DNA of 64,000 bases. It comes from Phaeospirillum tilakii. Its GTDB lineage: Bacteria > Pseudomonadota > Alphaproteobacteria > Rhodospirillales > Magnetospirillaceae. Numbering within the stretch: position 1 is the first letter of the stretch; each line of letters begins with the position of its first letter. Location of the stretch: assembly GCF_042683125.1 (NCBI RefSeq), contig NZ_JBHUIY010000017.1, positions 23,554 to 87,553 on the forward strand, read 5' to 3'. The notes beneath the pieces are model-generated. The model was not told the origin of the DNA. It did not search any database and saw only the letters and a list, made by a program, of their open reading frames with translations. The position numbers and the translations under genes were made by a program. Shown here piece after piece: positions 25,014-31,616 of the stretch.

Positions 25014-25556
25014 ATGATGAAGGTCATTCGCGCGAAGCTGCATGGCATTCGCGTCACCAATGCCGATCTCAACTATCACGGCTCGATCACCCTTGATCCC
25101 GAGCAGTGCGAGCTGGCCGGCCTCTATCCGATGGAATTCGTCGAGATCTGGAACAAGAATTCCGCCGCCCGGATCTCGACCTACGTCATTTTCGGCGAGC
25201 CCGGCTCGCGGTGCTGCATCCTCAACGGCGCCGCCGCCCGCACCTGTCAGAAGGGCGACGAGCTGATCATCGCCGGGGCCGAGCTGATCGACCAGCCCGA
25301 GCGCCTCTACGAGATCAAGCCGCGCATCCTGACCTTCCTGCCCGACAATCAGATCGATCAGGTGCTCTATTACGATGTGTTCCAGAGCGACCGCCGCCCC
25401 TACGATTTCCGCATCGTCGATGCCGGCCGCCAGACCATCGAAAGCTGCCACACCTGGCCCAACGTCGATATCGCCGGCGTGCGCAAGTCGCTGAGCGACA
25501 AGGGCTGGAGCGAGACGGAAATCGACGCCTTCCTGTCCCGCCACTTTTCGCTGTGA
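25014..25556 (+). CDS. panD: aspartate 1-decarboxylase-like protein with C-terminal extension
   Basis: 180 residues; ordinary PanD has about 115-140. Residues 1-115 align well: KLHGIRVTNADLNYHGSITL holds the Gly23-Ser24 self-cleavage site that makes the pyruvoyl group; ISTYVIF has the Thr and Tyr of the active site; NGAAART is the conserved loop. The last 60 residues (YDFRIVDAGRQTIESCHTWP, then GVRKSLSDKGWSETEIDAFL) are outside the usual fold. PanD makes beta-alanine for coenzyme A. Two adjacent ATGs are possible starts. It precedes queC by 13 bases, so the two form an operon. The function of the tail is unknown. Confidence 0.65.
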   Translation: MMKVIRAKLHGIRVTNADLNYHGSITLDPEQCELAGLYPMEFVEIWNKNSAARISTYVIFGEPGSRCCILNGAAARTCQKGDELIIAGAELIDQPERLYEIKPRILTFLPDNQIDQVLYYDVFQSDRRPYDFRIVDAGRQTIESCHTWPNVDIAGVRKSLSDKGWSETEIDAFLSRHFSL

Positions 25557-25569
25557 CGGAGCCGGCGCG

Positions 25570-26268
25570 ATGATCCCCCCCGCTCCGCGCCCCGCGATCG
25601 TCCTGCTGTCGGGCGGCCTTGATTCCTCCACCGTGCTGGCGATCGCCCGCGCCGAGGGCTTCACCCCCTCGGCCCTGACCTTTCGTTATGGTCAGCGCCA
25701 CTCGGTCGAGATCGACGCCGCCCGCCGCGTCGCCGCCGCCCAGGGCGTCGCCGACCACCGCATCGCCGATATCGACCTCCGCCTGTTCGGCGGCTCGGCC
25801 CTCACCGCCGACATCGCCGTGCCCAAGGGCCGCGATCAGGCCGAAATGGACCATGACGGCATCCCGGTGACCTACGTCCCGGCCCGCAACACCATCATGC
25901 TGTCCTTCGCCCTGGCCTTCGCCGAAGTGGTCGGCGCCGCCGACATCTTCCTCGGCGTCAACGCGGTCGATTATTCCGGCTATCCCGATTGCCGCCCCGA
26001 TTACATCCACGCCTTCGAGGCGATGGCCAACCTCGCCACCAAGGCGGCGGTCGAAGGACGCCGGATGCGGCTGCATACCCCGCTGATCGATTTGACCAAG
26101 GCCGACATCATCCGCCGGGGCCTCGCGCTCGGGGTCGATTATGCCATCACCTCGACCTGCTACGATCCGGCCCCGGATGGTCGGGCCTGCGGCCAGTGCG
26201 ATTCCTGCCGCCTGCGGCTGAAGGGCTTCGCCGAGGCCGGGCTGAGCGATCCGGCGCCCTACGTCTGA
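25570..26268 (+). CDS. queC: 7-cyano-7-deazaguanine synthase QueC
   Basis: 232 residues. The PP-loop ATPase motif LLSGGLDSSTVLA opens the protein, AEMDHDGIPVTYVPARNTIM is the family block, and a C-terminal zinc site (CYDPAPDGRACGQCDSCRLR) closes it. It converts 7-carboxy-7-deazaguanine to preQ0 for queuosine tRNA modification. queD, queE and queF are not in the window. It is linked to the PanD-like gene. Confidence 0.95.
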   Translation: MIPPAPRPAIVLLSGGLDSSTVLAIARAEGFTPSALTFRYGQRHSVEIDAARRVAAAQGVADHRIADIDLRLFGGSALTADIAVPKGRDQAEMDHDGIPVTYVPARNTIMLSFALAFAEVVGAADIFLGVNAVDYSGYPDCRPDYIHAFEAMANLATKAAVEGRRMRLHTPLIDLTKADIIRRGLALGVDYAITSTCYDPAPDGRACGQCDSCRLRLKGFAEAGLSDPAPYV

Positions 26269-26294
26269 CGGCAAAACGGGCGGCAACGCTGTCG

Positions 26295-26333
26295 GTGGGC
26301 TGCCGCCCACACCCGCCCGGGGCGATGCCCCGG
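26295..26333. repeat. double-hairpin intergenic repeat, variant stem, after queC
   Basis: GTGGGC-TGCC-GCCCAC (26295-26310) and CCGGGGC-GAT-GCCCCGG (26317-26333). This is a single half-element with a B stem changed to CCGGGGC/GCCCCGG but still fully paired. It marks the left edge of the low-GC Kiwa island. Bases 26334-26482 hold no gene that I can support. Confidence 0.7.
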
Positions 26334-26482
26334 AGCCCCCTTCTTGTTTGAGGGATGGAGGCGGGTAAATGGCGATCTTTAATTGCCGCCGACCACATTA
26401 CGGCCACTCCCGGCGATCCACGGGTCGTGCATTTTCACGGCAGTGAATGCACGGCCTTGATTTAATGCCCGCGCCTCATTCA

Positions 26483-27412
26483 TCAACCTACTGGCTCTGT
26501 ACTTTGCACATCATAAATCCGGCTTGAAAGACGAGAATACAGCCTATGATCAAGTAGCGCCTGGAATATATCGCGGCAACTATCTGGCGTAGGAACAATC
26601 CTCCCATACTCATCAAAAACAATATTAAAGCCCATGGATGCGCATTCTTCACGAAGATTTTTCATAAAAACTCGATCCCTATAGTGCCCTTTTTCCCTAA
26701 TCGCGATCGCTCTGCGCAATTGTATTTTGTTCTCCCCAACGAAATCAGATATTACACTTACGTCGGAGAAAACATTGCTGAATGCCGTGTCAGCAGTCAG
26801 CTCATGAAATGCTTCGAGATGTCCCGCGCGATACGCCAACACCGACTCGAAATGCTGTTTATTAGATACAAACACATCGCCACCAAATACAAAAAAATCG
26901 AAGAATGGCTCAATACTAAAGGAGGGGCGCTCATCAATGTCTAGCTCTTCATCATTTAACACTATGCGCATCATGCCTAACGAACGTTTTGTGCTCCAAG
27001 TTGCGTTGGTCTTCCTCAAAGTCAGCAAGACGCCATCTTCGTTGGCGAAGCGCAACATATAGAAATCAGCGTTAGCGATATGCTTGAGATTCGTTACCTT
27101 CCGCCCTTCGGTCGGATTCGCCGATTGCCCTTCGACAAGCCCGATGTGCGTTTCGTCGGCACCGAGTGTGAGCGCGCTAGATTCGTTATTCTGAGCAAGG
27201 ATATCGTAATCGATGATCTCGGTAATGGCTTCTAGCGCCGTTGCCACCGAGTGCCGCAAGGCCACCCCAAGATCCTCCGTTATGCCGACCCACCTTCCGG
27301 TAAATATAGGAAGCCCATCCCTCATCGATTTTTTGTAAACCCACACGGTCAGATCCGATCCATCTAGATCGAATGCCTTAATGCCCGCCAAATCTGCCAC
27401 TCGCGCCTCCAT
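26483..27412 (-). CDS. kwaB: KwaB-like (DUF4868) protein of a Kiwa antiphage system
   Basis: 309 residues, soluble, no signal peptide or membrane segment. It resembles the DUF4868 family: an N-terminal alpha/beta region, then central SIEPFFDFFVFGGDVFVSNKQ, and a C-terminal block KIQLRRAIAIREKGHYRDRVF, FDEYGRIVPTP, DIFQALLDHRLYSRLSSRIYDV. KwaB is the DNA-binding effector that acts with membrane-bound KwaA in the Kiwa system. The gene order (membrane protein first, 4-base gap) is that of known Kiwa loci. Base composition is far more AT-rich than the neighbours (codons such as ATA, AAT, TTA), which indicates horizontal transfer. The family call is from recall of the pattern and not from a search. 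Confidence 0.7.
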   Translation of the reverse strand: MEARVADLAGIKAFDLDGSDLTVWVYKKSMRDGLPIFTGRWVGITEDLGVALRHSVATALEAITEIIDYDILAQNNESSALTLGADETHIGLVEGQSANPTEGRKVTNLKHIANADFYMLRFANEDGVLLTLRKTNATWSTKRSLGMMRIVLNDEELDIDERPSFSIEPFFDFFVFGGDVFVSNKQHFESVLAYRAGHLEAFHELTADTAFSNVFSDVSVISDFVGENKIQLRRAIAIREKGHYRDRVFMKNLREECASMGFNIVFDEYGRIVPTPDSCRDIFQALLDHRLYSRLSSRIYDVQSTEPVG

Positions 27413-27416
27413 ACCA

Positions 27417-28004
27417 TTAGCTGCGTATAATCATCACATCTTGTATTCTACATTGAAAGTATATAGATCTCGGCTCTATCTCAACTTTAGAGAGAACCCG
27501 CCCAATCAACTGATCTTCACTCTGCATATGACTATATTTGATCTCATAAAGCCTCCAGCCAAAAACAACAAGGATAGGATTCATGAATATCTGGCCAGAT
27601 CGGTACGATATCCAGAACATCCAAAAAAGAAAAACAAAAAACCCGATTATTTTCGAGTTAAAGCCAAAATCAAGACCCATAAATGACACTATATACGGTA
27701 TCGTGTAATTAATCAGGTCCGCTGGAACATGTTTTGCCTCTATGATGCGTATCCGATGAGGTGTTTTAACCGCATTCAACAACCAATTGGTTGCCAACAA
27801 ACAGGCAGCGCCGACACCAACCGCCGTGAGCGACCAAACAGGATGCAACAGAAGCGATTGAAAACCACTTTTTAATAACTCCAATGGATTTTCCACGCCC
27901 ACCTTCAGGGCGTCCAAATTCAAATCCTGTACGAACAGGATGAGGCTCAATGGAAGATAAGAGCCCAGATAGAGGGCGAAGGCGGACGTCTTTCTGAGCT
28001 GCAT
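27417..28004 (-). CDS. kwaA: KwaA-like membrane protein of a Kiwa antiphage system
   Basis: 195 residues from the start at 28004 (MQLRKTSAFALYLGSYLPLS). About four membrane helices can be seen: 8-26, 55-77, about 97-135 (probably two segments, IPYIVSFMGLDFG and IIGFFVFLFWMFWISY), and NPILVVFGW near 143-151, followed by a cytoplasmic tail to RS. Known KwaA proteins are small four-helix membrane proteins that sense phage attachment or injection and recruit KwaB. The frame is open to 28157, but the extra 51 residues are soluble, charged and GC-richer, so I leave them out. Composition is AT-rich like kwaB. Confidence 0.68.
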   Translation of the reverse strand: MQLRKTSAFALYLGSYLPLSLILFVQDLNLDALKVGVENPLELLKSGFQSLLLHPVWSLTAVGVGAACLLATNWLLNAVKTPHRIRIIEAKHVPADLINYTIPYIVSFMGLDFGFNSKIIGFFVFLFWMFWISYRSGQIFMNPILVVFGWRLYEIKYSHMQSEDQLIGRVLSKVEIEPRSIYFQCRIQDVMIIRS

Positions 28005-28144
28005 GCTACATCGTTCCGCCGCGATGAACTCCAATTCAGACAATGATAGTTCAAGTCGCGACGCTAGGCGAGATCCCGGTTTCCGCCGCGAAAAACCATC
28101 GACTGATCGAGCCCAACTCGCCAGAGTTATGCCGTCCCGGCCAA

Positions 28145-28169
28145 TGAACTGACCCAACGGGTCAGTTCA
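28145..28169. repeat. 11-bp perfect palindrome at the edge of the Kiwa island
   Basis: TGAACTGACCC-AAC-GGGTCAGTTCA. It lies 15 bases downstream of the VapB gene and upstream of kwaA, where base composition changes. It could be the vapB terminator (no T-run), an operator for kwaA, or a relic of the insertion end. Confidence 0.55.
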
Positions 28170-28183
28170 AAGGGCAGCCGGTA

Positions 28184-28405
28184 TTACAGGCTCTCCCGCT
28201 CCTGGATCGGCGGCTGTTCACGTTCGGGCCAATCGAGCCCGGGCCTGGAGAAGAAATCATCCCAGATCGCATTGGCGGGAACGATCACCCGACGCGCCCC
28301 GTCGCGCAGGATGGTCACTTCCGTCACGCCATCGGGGAACGCGACCTCCTCCGGCAGGCGAACGGCTTGGGAACGGTTGCTCTGAAACAAGGTCGTGCGG
28401 GTCAT
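28184..28405 (-). CDS. VapB-type (SpoVT-AbrB) antitoxin, orphan
   Basis: 73 residues: MTRTTLFQSNRSQAVRLPEE is the AbrB/VapB DNA-binding start, TEVTILRDGARRVIVP completes the swapped-hairpin fold, and WDDFFSRPGLDWPEREQPP is the toxin-neutralising tail. In VapBC loci a PIN-domain VapC gene follows at once. Here the next 180 bases carry none and the Kiwa genes follow, so the antitoxin is orphan. The start at 28405 is chosen for the motif; the frame to 28450 is open but unneeded. It probably binds its own promoter just upstream. Confidence 0.75.
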   Translation of the reverse strand: MTRTTLFQSNRSQAVRLPEEVAFPDGVTEVTILRDGARRVIVPANAIWDDFFSRPGLDWPEREQPPIQERESL

Positions 28406-28424
28406 GGGAGGCTCCAGCCGCGCG

Positions 28425-28445
28425 GATATATACAGTGTACATCCC
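28425..28445 (-). promoter_or_regulatory. promoter/operator of the VapB gene
   Basis: An AT-rich patch with TACA-G-TGTA (28431-28439) and, on the minus strand, TATATA just after it, 20-40 bases before the vapB start. It is suited to antitoxin autoregulation. No -35 could be fixed. Confidence 0.4.
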
Positions 28446-28481
28446 GCCACGCGTGAGCTTCAACGGATCCCCGCCCTCTCC

Positions 28482-28539
28482 CGACCATCAAAGGGTTCCA
28501 AGGGCCTTGCGGCCCTTGGCGGGTGCGGGCAGAGCCCGC
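28482..28539. repeat. double-hairpin intergenic repeat, single inverse half-element
   Basis: CCCGACCATCAAAGG core, CCAAGGGCC-TTGC-GGCCCTTGG (28498-28519), GCGGGC-AGA-GCCCGC (28525-28539). It lies between the BON lipoprotein gene and the VapB gene, both on the minus strand, and begins ten bases after the BON stop. Confidence 0.8.
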
Positions 28540-28548
28540 GCAATCCCC

Positions 28549-29115
28549 CTACCGCCCGTCCTCGGCCTGAGTATGATCGACCACCCACTTAACCCCGTCG
28601 GCCTCGCGCAGGGTGTCGGCGGCGCGATCGGCGGCGGCGCGGGTGGGGGCGGTGCCGAGCAGATAGGCGACGCCGTGGACCAGCCGCACCGCATAGCGGC
28701 CGGGCTGGCCGTCGAGGCGGGCGAGCAGGGTCTGCTCGCCGGTGGAATCCGGCAGGAATTCGGGCAGCAGCGGCGCCTCGATCAGATGGAGATCGACCAG
28801 CACCCCATGGACTCCGTCCACCCCGGCGGCGGTGCGTTCGGCGCGCTGGCGCTGGCCGGGACGGACCACCGCGCCGGTCAGCAGCACGGTGCCGCGCCAG
28901 GCCAGCACCGACACGCTTTGGAACCCGGTCCGATCGGCGGCGAGCAGGCGGTCGAGCACCGCGTTGGCCAGGGCGCGGTCGTCCGGGGCCACCCGGGCGG
29001 TGCCGGCGGATCCCGCCAGCCCGACCGGACGGGTCGGCGCGCAGCCGGCGGCCCCGAGCAGGACCGCCACCAGCACCGCCTCAGCCAGCCCGCGCCGCAC
29101 CATCCCCGCGCGCAT
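28549..29115 (-). CDS. BON-domain lipoprotein
   Basis: 188 residues. A basic N-terminus and hydrophobic stretch end in LLGAAGC, a lipoprotein cleavage site, so it is predicted as an outer-membrane lipoprotein. Two BON repeats follow: LANAVLDRLLAADRTGFQSV ... GTVLLTGAVVRPGQRQRAE and a second ending in VAYLLGTAPTRAAADRAADT. BON proteins bind phospholipid and stabilise the envelope (compare OsmY, DolP). The start is uncertain among ATGs at 29127, 29115 and 29103; all overlap the end of the TVP38 gene. It is the last gene of the accA operon. Confidence 0.75.
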   Translation of the reverse strand: MRAGMVRRGLAEAVLVAVLLGAAGCAPTRPVGLAGSAGTARVAPDDRALANAVLDRLLAADRTGFQSVSVLAWRGTVLLTGAVVRPGQRQRAERTAAGVDGVHGVLVDLHLIEAPLLPEFLPDSTGEQTLLARLDGQPGRYAVRLVHGVAYLLGTAPTRAAADRAADTLREADGVKWVVDHTQAEDGR

Positions 29116-29827
29116 CCTCTTCCTCATCGAGCACCGCCTCGATCGCCGGGTCGAGCCGGCGGCCATGGCGATAGCGCCGCACCAGCCAGATCCCCAGCAC
29201 CCCCGAGGCGATGAACAGCACCACGCTGACGCCGATCCGCAGCGGCGGATCGACCTGGATGCCGCTGCCGAGCAGCACGAACACCACCGTCTGCGGCAGA
29301 TAGCCGAGCAGCGAGCCGCCGAGGAACGGCAGCAGCGCCACCCCCGACACCCCGGCGGCAAGGTTGGTCAGCAGGTTGCTGCCGACCGGCAGCAGCCGCA
29401 GCAGCAGGGTCATCGACAGGGTGTTGCCGGCCAGGAACGCATCGAGCCGGGCGATCCGGTCGGGGAAATGGGCCACCACCACCGCGCGGCCGAGCCAGCG
29501 GGCGTAGCAGAACGCGCCGAGGCAGCCGAGCAGCGAGGCGAGGGTCGCCCACAGCACCCCCTCGACGAAACCGAAGGCATAGCCGGCGAGGAAGCACACC
29601 GCCTGACGCGGCAGGCCGATGCCGATCGCCAGGGCGCCGGCCAGCACGAACAGGGAATCGCCGCGCAGGCCGTGGCCACGGATCTGCTGGTCGATCCAGC
29701 CGGCATCGAGCGCCTGACGCAGGCCGAGCATCTCGATCAGGAAGCCGGCGGCGGCCAGGGTGGCGATCAGGGTCAGGCCGCGCAGCAGAATCCGGGGACG
29801 CAGCCCCGGCACGCGGGCGGATGTCAC
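29081..29827 (-). CDS. TVP38/TMEM64 (VTT/DedA-like) membrane protein
   Basis: 248 residues, GTG start overlapping the stop of the glycosyltransferase gene. About six hydrophobic segments; AGALAIGIGLPRQAVCFLAG and GYAFGFVEGVLWATLASLLG form the characteristic glycine-rich VTT core, with RLLPVGSNLLTNLAAGVSGV as the second re-entrant region. VTT proteins act in lipid scrambling or undecaprenyl-phosphate recycling. Its place in an operon with accA and a polyprenyl-type glycosyltransferase agrees with a membrane-lipid role. Confidence 0.82.
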   Translation of the reverse strand: MTSARVPGLRPRILLRGLTLIATLAAAGFLIEMLGLRQALDAGWIDQQIRGHGLRGDSLFVLAGALAIGIGLPRQAVCFLAGYAFGFVEGVLWATLASLLGCLGAFCYARWLGRAVVVAHFPDRIARLDAFLAGNTLSMTLLLRLLPVGSNLLTNLAAGVSGVALLPFLGGSLLGYLPQTVVFVLLGSGIQVDPPLRIGVSVVLFIASGVLGIWLVRRYRHGRRLDPAIEAVLDEEEDARGDGAARAG

Positions 29828-30567
29828 TCGACGGTCTCGATCACCGGCCGGCTGGAGCGGCGGATCAGCCACATCACCCCGAGCAGATCGACCAGACCGA
29901 CCCACAGCCGGTCCCACATGCCGTATTTGGACTGGCCGCGCTCGCGCGGGCGGTGATTGACCCGCACCGTCTCGACCCGGCCACCGGCGCGGATCACCAG
30001 CGCGGCCATGAAGCGGTGCATGTGGTCGAAGTAAGGCAGATCGAGGAACAAGGCGCGGGGCAGCAGCTTGACCCCGCTGCCGGAATCCGGGATGCCGTCG
30101 CCGAGCAGGGCCGAGCGGACCCGGTTGGCCACCAGCGAGGACAGCCGGCGCAGCGGATCGTCGCGGCGGGCGGCGCGCCAGCCGGTGATCATCAGGCCGG
30201 GGCGAACCGCCTCGTCGGCGGCGCGCCAGGCCTCGACCAAGGCCGGCAGGTCGGCGGGATCGTTCTGGCCGTCGCCGTCAAGGGTGGCGACCAGCGGGGC
30301 GCGGGCGGCGCGGATGCCGGTGGCGACGGCGCGGCTCTGACCGCAGCCGGTGCGGTGCCGCAGCACCACCAGCCGCGAATAGAGGCGGCGGGCCTCCTTC
30401 AGCCGTTCCGGGGTGGCGTCGGTCGAGCCGTCATCGACATAGATGACCTCGAACGCCATCCGGTTCTTGAGGACGACGTGGATCTCGCGCAGCAGGGGGA
30501 GAATGTTGTCGGCCTCGTTGCGGACCGGCACCACAACCGACAGTTCTGGCGCCTCGGTCTCGCTCAC
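29824..30567 (-). CDS. family 2 glycosyltransferase (polyprenyl-phosphate type)
   Basis: 247 residues, GTG start overlapping the accA stop. LSVVVPVRNEADNILPLL, VIYVDDGSTDAT and TLDGDGQNDP are the GT-A nucleotide and metal-binding motifs in the DPM1/DolP-mannosyltransferase style. The C-terminal NHRPRERGQSKYGMWDRLWV and a hydrophobic segment (GLVDLLGVMWLI) would anchor it to the membrane. It probably transfers a sugar to a polyprenyl phosphate. The longer frame to 30822 runs inside accA and is not real. Confidence 0.82.
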   Translation of the reverse strand: MSETEAPELSVVVPVRNEADNILPLLREIHVVLKNRMAFEVIYVDDGSTDATPERLKEARRLYSRLVVLRHRTGCGQSRAVATGIRAARAPLVATLDGDGQNDPADLPALVEAWRAADEAVRPGLMITGWRAARRDDPLRRLSSLVANRVRSALLGDGIPDSGSGVKLLPRALFLDLPYFDHMHRFMAALVIRAGGRVETVRVNHRPRERGQSKYGMWDRLWVGLVDLLGVMWLIRRSSRPVIETVE

Positions 30568-31517
30568 GACAGCCCCACTTTCCCCATTTCCAGGAACTTC
30601 TCGCGCCGGCGGGCGCGCAGCACCCCGCCCTCGAAGGTCGAGAGGTCGTTGAGGGCGTTCTCGATGTAATTGCCCAGCGTCTGGATCATCTGCGGCACGT
30701 CGCGGTGGGCGCCGCCGAGCGGTTCCGGCACCTCGGCATCGATCACCCCGAGCTTCAGCAGATCCTGGGCGGTCAGACGGAGCTGTTCGGCCGCGTCCTT
30801 GGCGTTCTCGCCCGAGCGCCACAGGATCGAGGCGCAGCCTTCGGGGCTGATCACCGAATAGATCGCGTGTTCGAGCATCAGCACCCGGTTGGCGGTGGCC
30901 AGCGCGATCGCGCCGCCCGAGCCGCCCTCGCCGATGATGGTCGAGACGAACGGCACCCGCAGATTAAGGCCGGCATCGATCGAGCGGGCGATCGCCTCGG
31001 CCTGACCGCGCGCCTCGGCATCGACCCCGGGATAGGCCCCGGCGGTATCGACCAGGGTGATCACCGGCAGCTGGAAATGGTCGGCCAGTTCCATCAGGCG
31101 GCGGGCCTTGCGGTAGCCCTCGGGCTTGGCCATGCCGAAATTGTGGCGGATGCGGCCTTCGGTGTCGTGGCCCTTCTCGTGGCCCATCACCACCACCGAG
31201 CGGCCCCGGAAGCGGCCGAGGCCGCCGACGATGGCCTGATCCTCGGCGAACAGGCGGTCGCCGGCCAGCGGGGTGAAATCCTCGATCAGCCCCTGGATGT
31301 AGGCGAGCGCGTGCGGACGCTGCGGGTGGCGCGCCACCTGCGTCTTCTGCCAGGGCGTGAGCTTGGCGTAGGTCGTGCGCAGCAGCTTGTCGACCTTGGC
31401 CTGGAGCTTGCCCACTTCCTCGGCGATGTTGACTTCACCGCTGTCGGAAAGGTGGCGCAACTCCTCGATCTTGCCCTCGAGCTCGGCGACGGGCTTTTCG
31501 AATTCGAGAATATGCAT
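30564..31517 (-). CDS. accA: acetyl-CoA carboxylase carboxyltransferase subunit alpha
   Basis: 317 residues. HILEFEKPVAELEGKIEELR at the N-terminus, then GRSVVVMGHEKGHDTEGRI, PVITLVDTAGAYPGVDAEAR and GEGGSGGAIALATANRVLML, all AccA signatures. With AccD it transfers carboxyl from biotin to acetyl-CoA, the first step of fatty acid synthesis. It heads the four-gene minus-strand operon with GT2, TVP38 and BON genes, joined by four-base overlaps. Confidence 0.96.
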   Translation of the reverse strand: MHILEFEKPVAELEGKIEELRHLSDSGEVNIAEEVGKLQAKVDKLLRTTYAKLTPWQKTQVARHPQRPHALAYIQGLIEDFTPLAGDRLFAEDQAIVGGLGRFRGRSVVVMGHEKGHDTEGRIRHNFGMAKPEGYRKARRLMELADHFQLPVITLVDTAGAYPGVDAEARGQAEAIARSIDAGLNLRVPFVSTIIGEGGSGGAIALATANRVLMLEHAIYSVISPEGCASILWRSGENAKDAAEQLRLTAQDLLKLGVIDAEVPEPLGGAHRDVPQMIQTLGNYIENALNDLSTFEGGVLRARRREKFLEMGKVGLS

Positions 31518-31616
31518 GGGGTGATGTCATACAAGCAGCCGCGCCCCGGAGCAAGCGGCGTTGTGGCGCCTTCGCCTCATTTGCAACCCCGCCCGCGCCC
31601 GCGCCCGGCGGCGGGG

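Noticed and set aside
28005..28157. Possible VapC remnant or N-terminal extension of kwaA
   Set aside because: The 51 codons show no PIN-domain acidic motif and no membrane segment; kept only as a comment.
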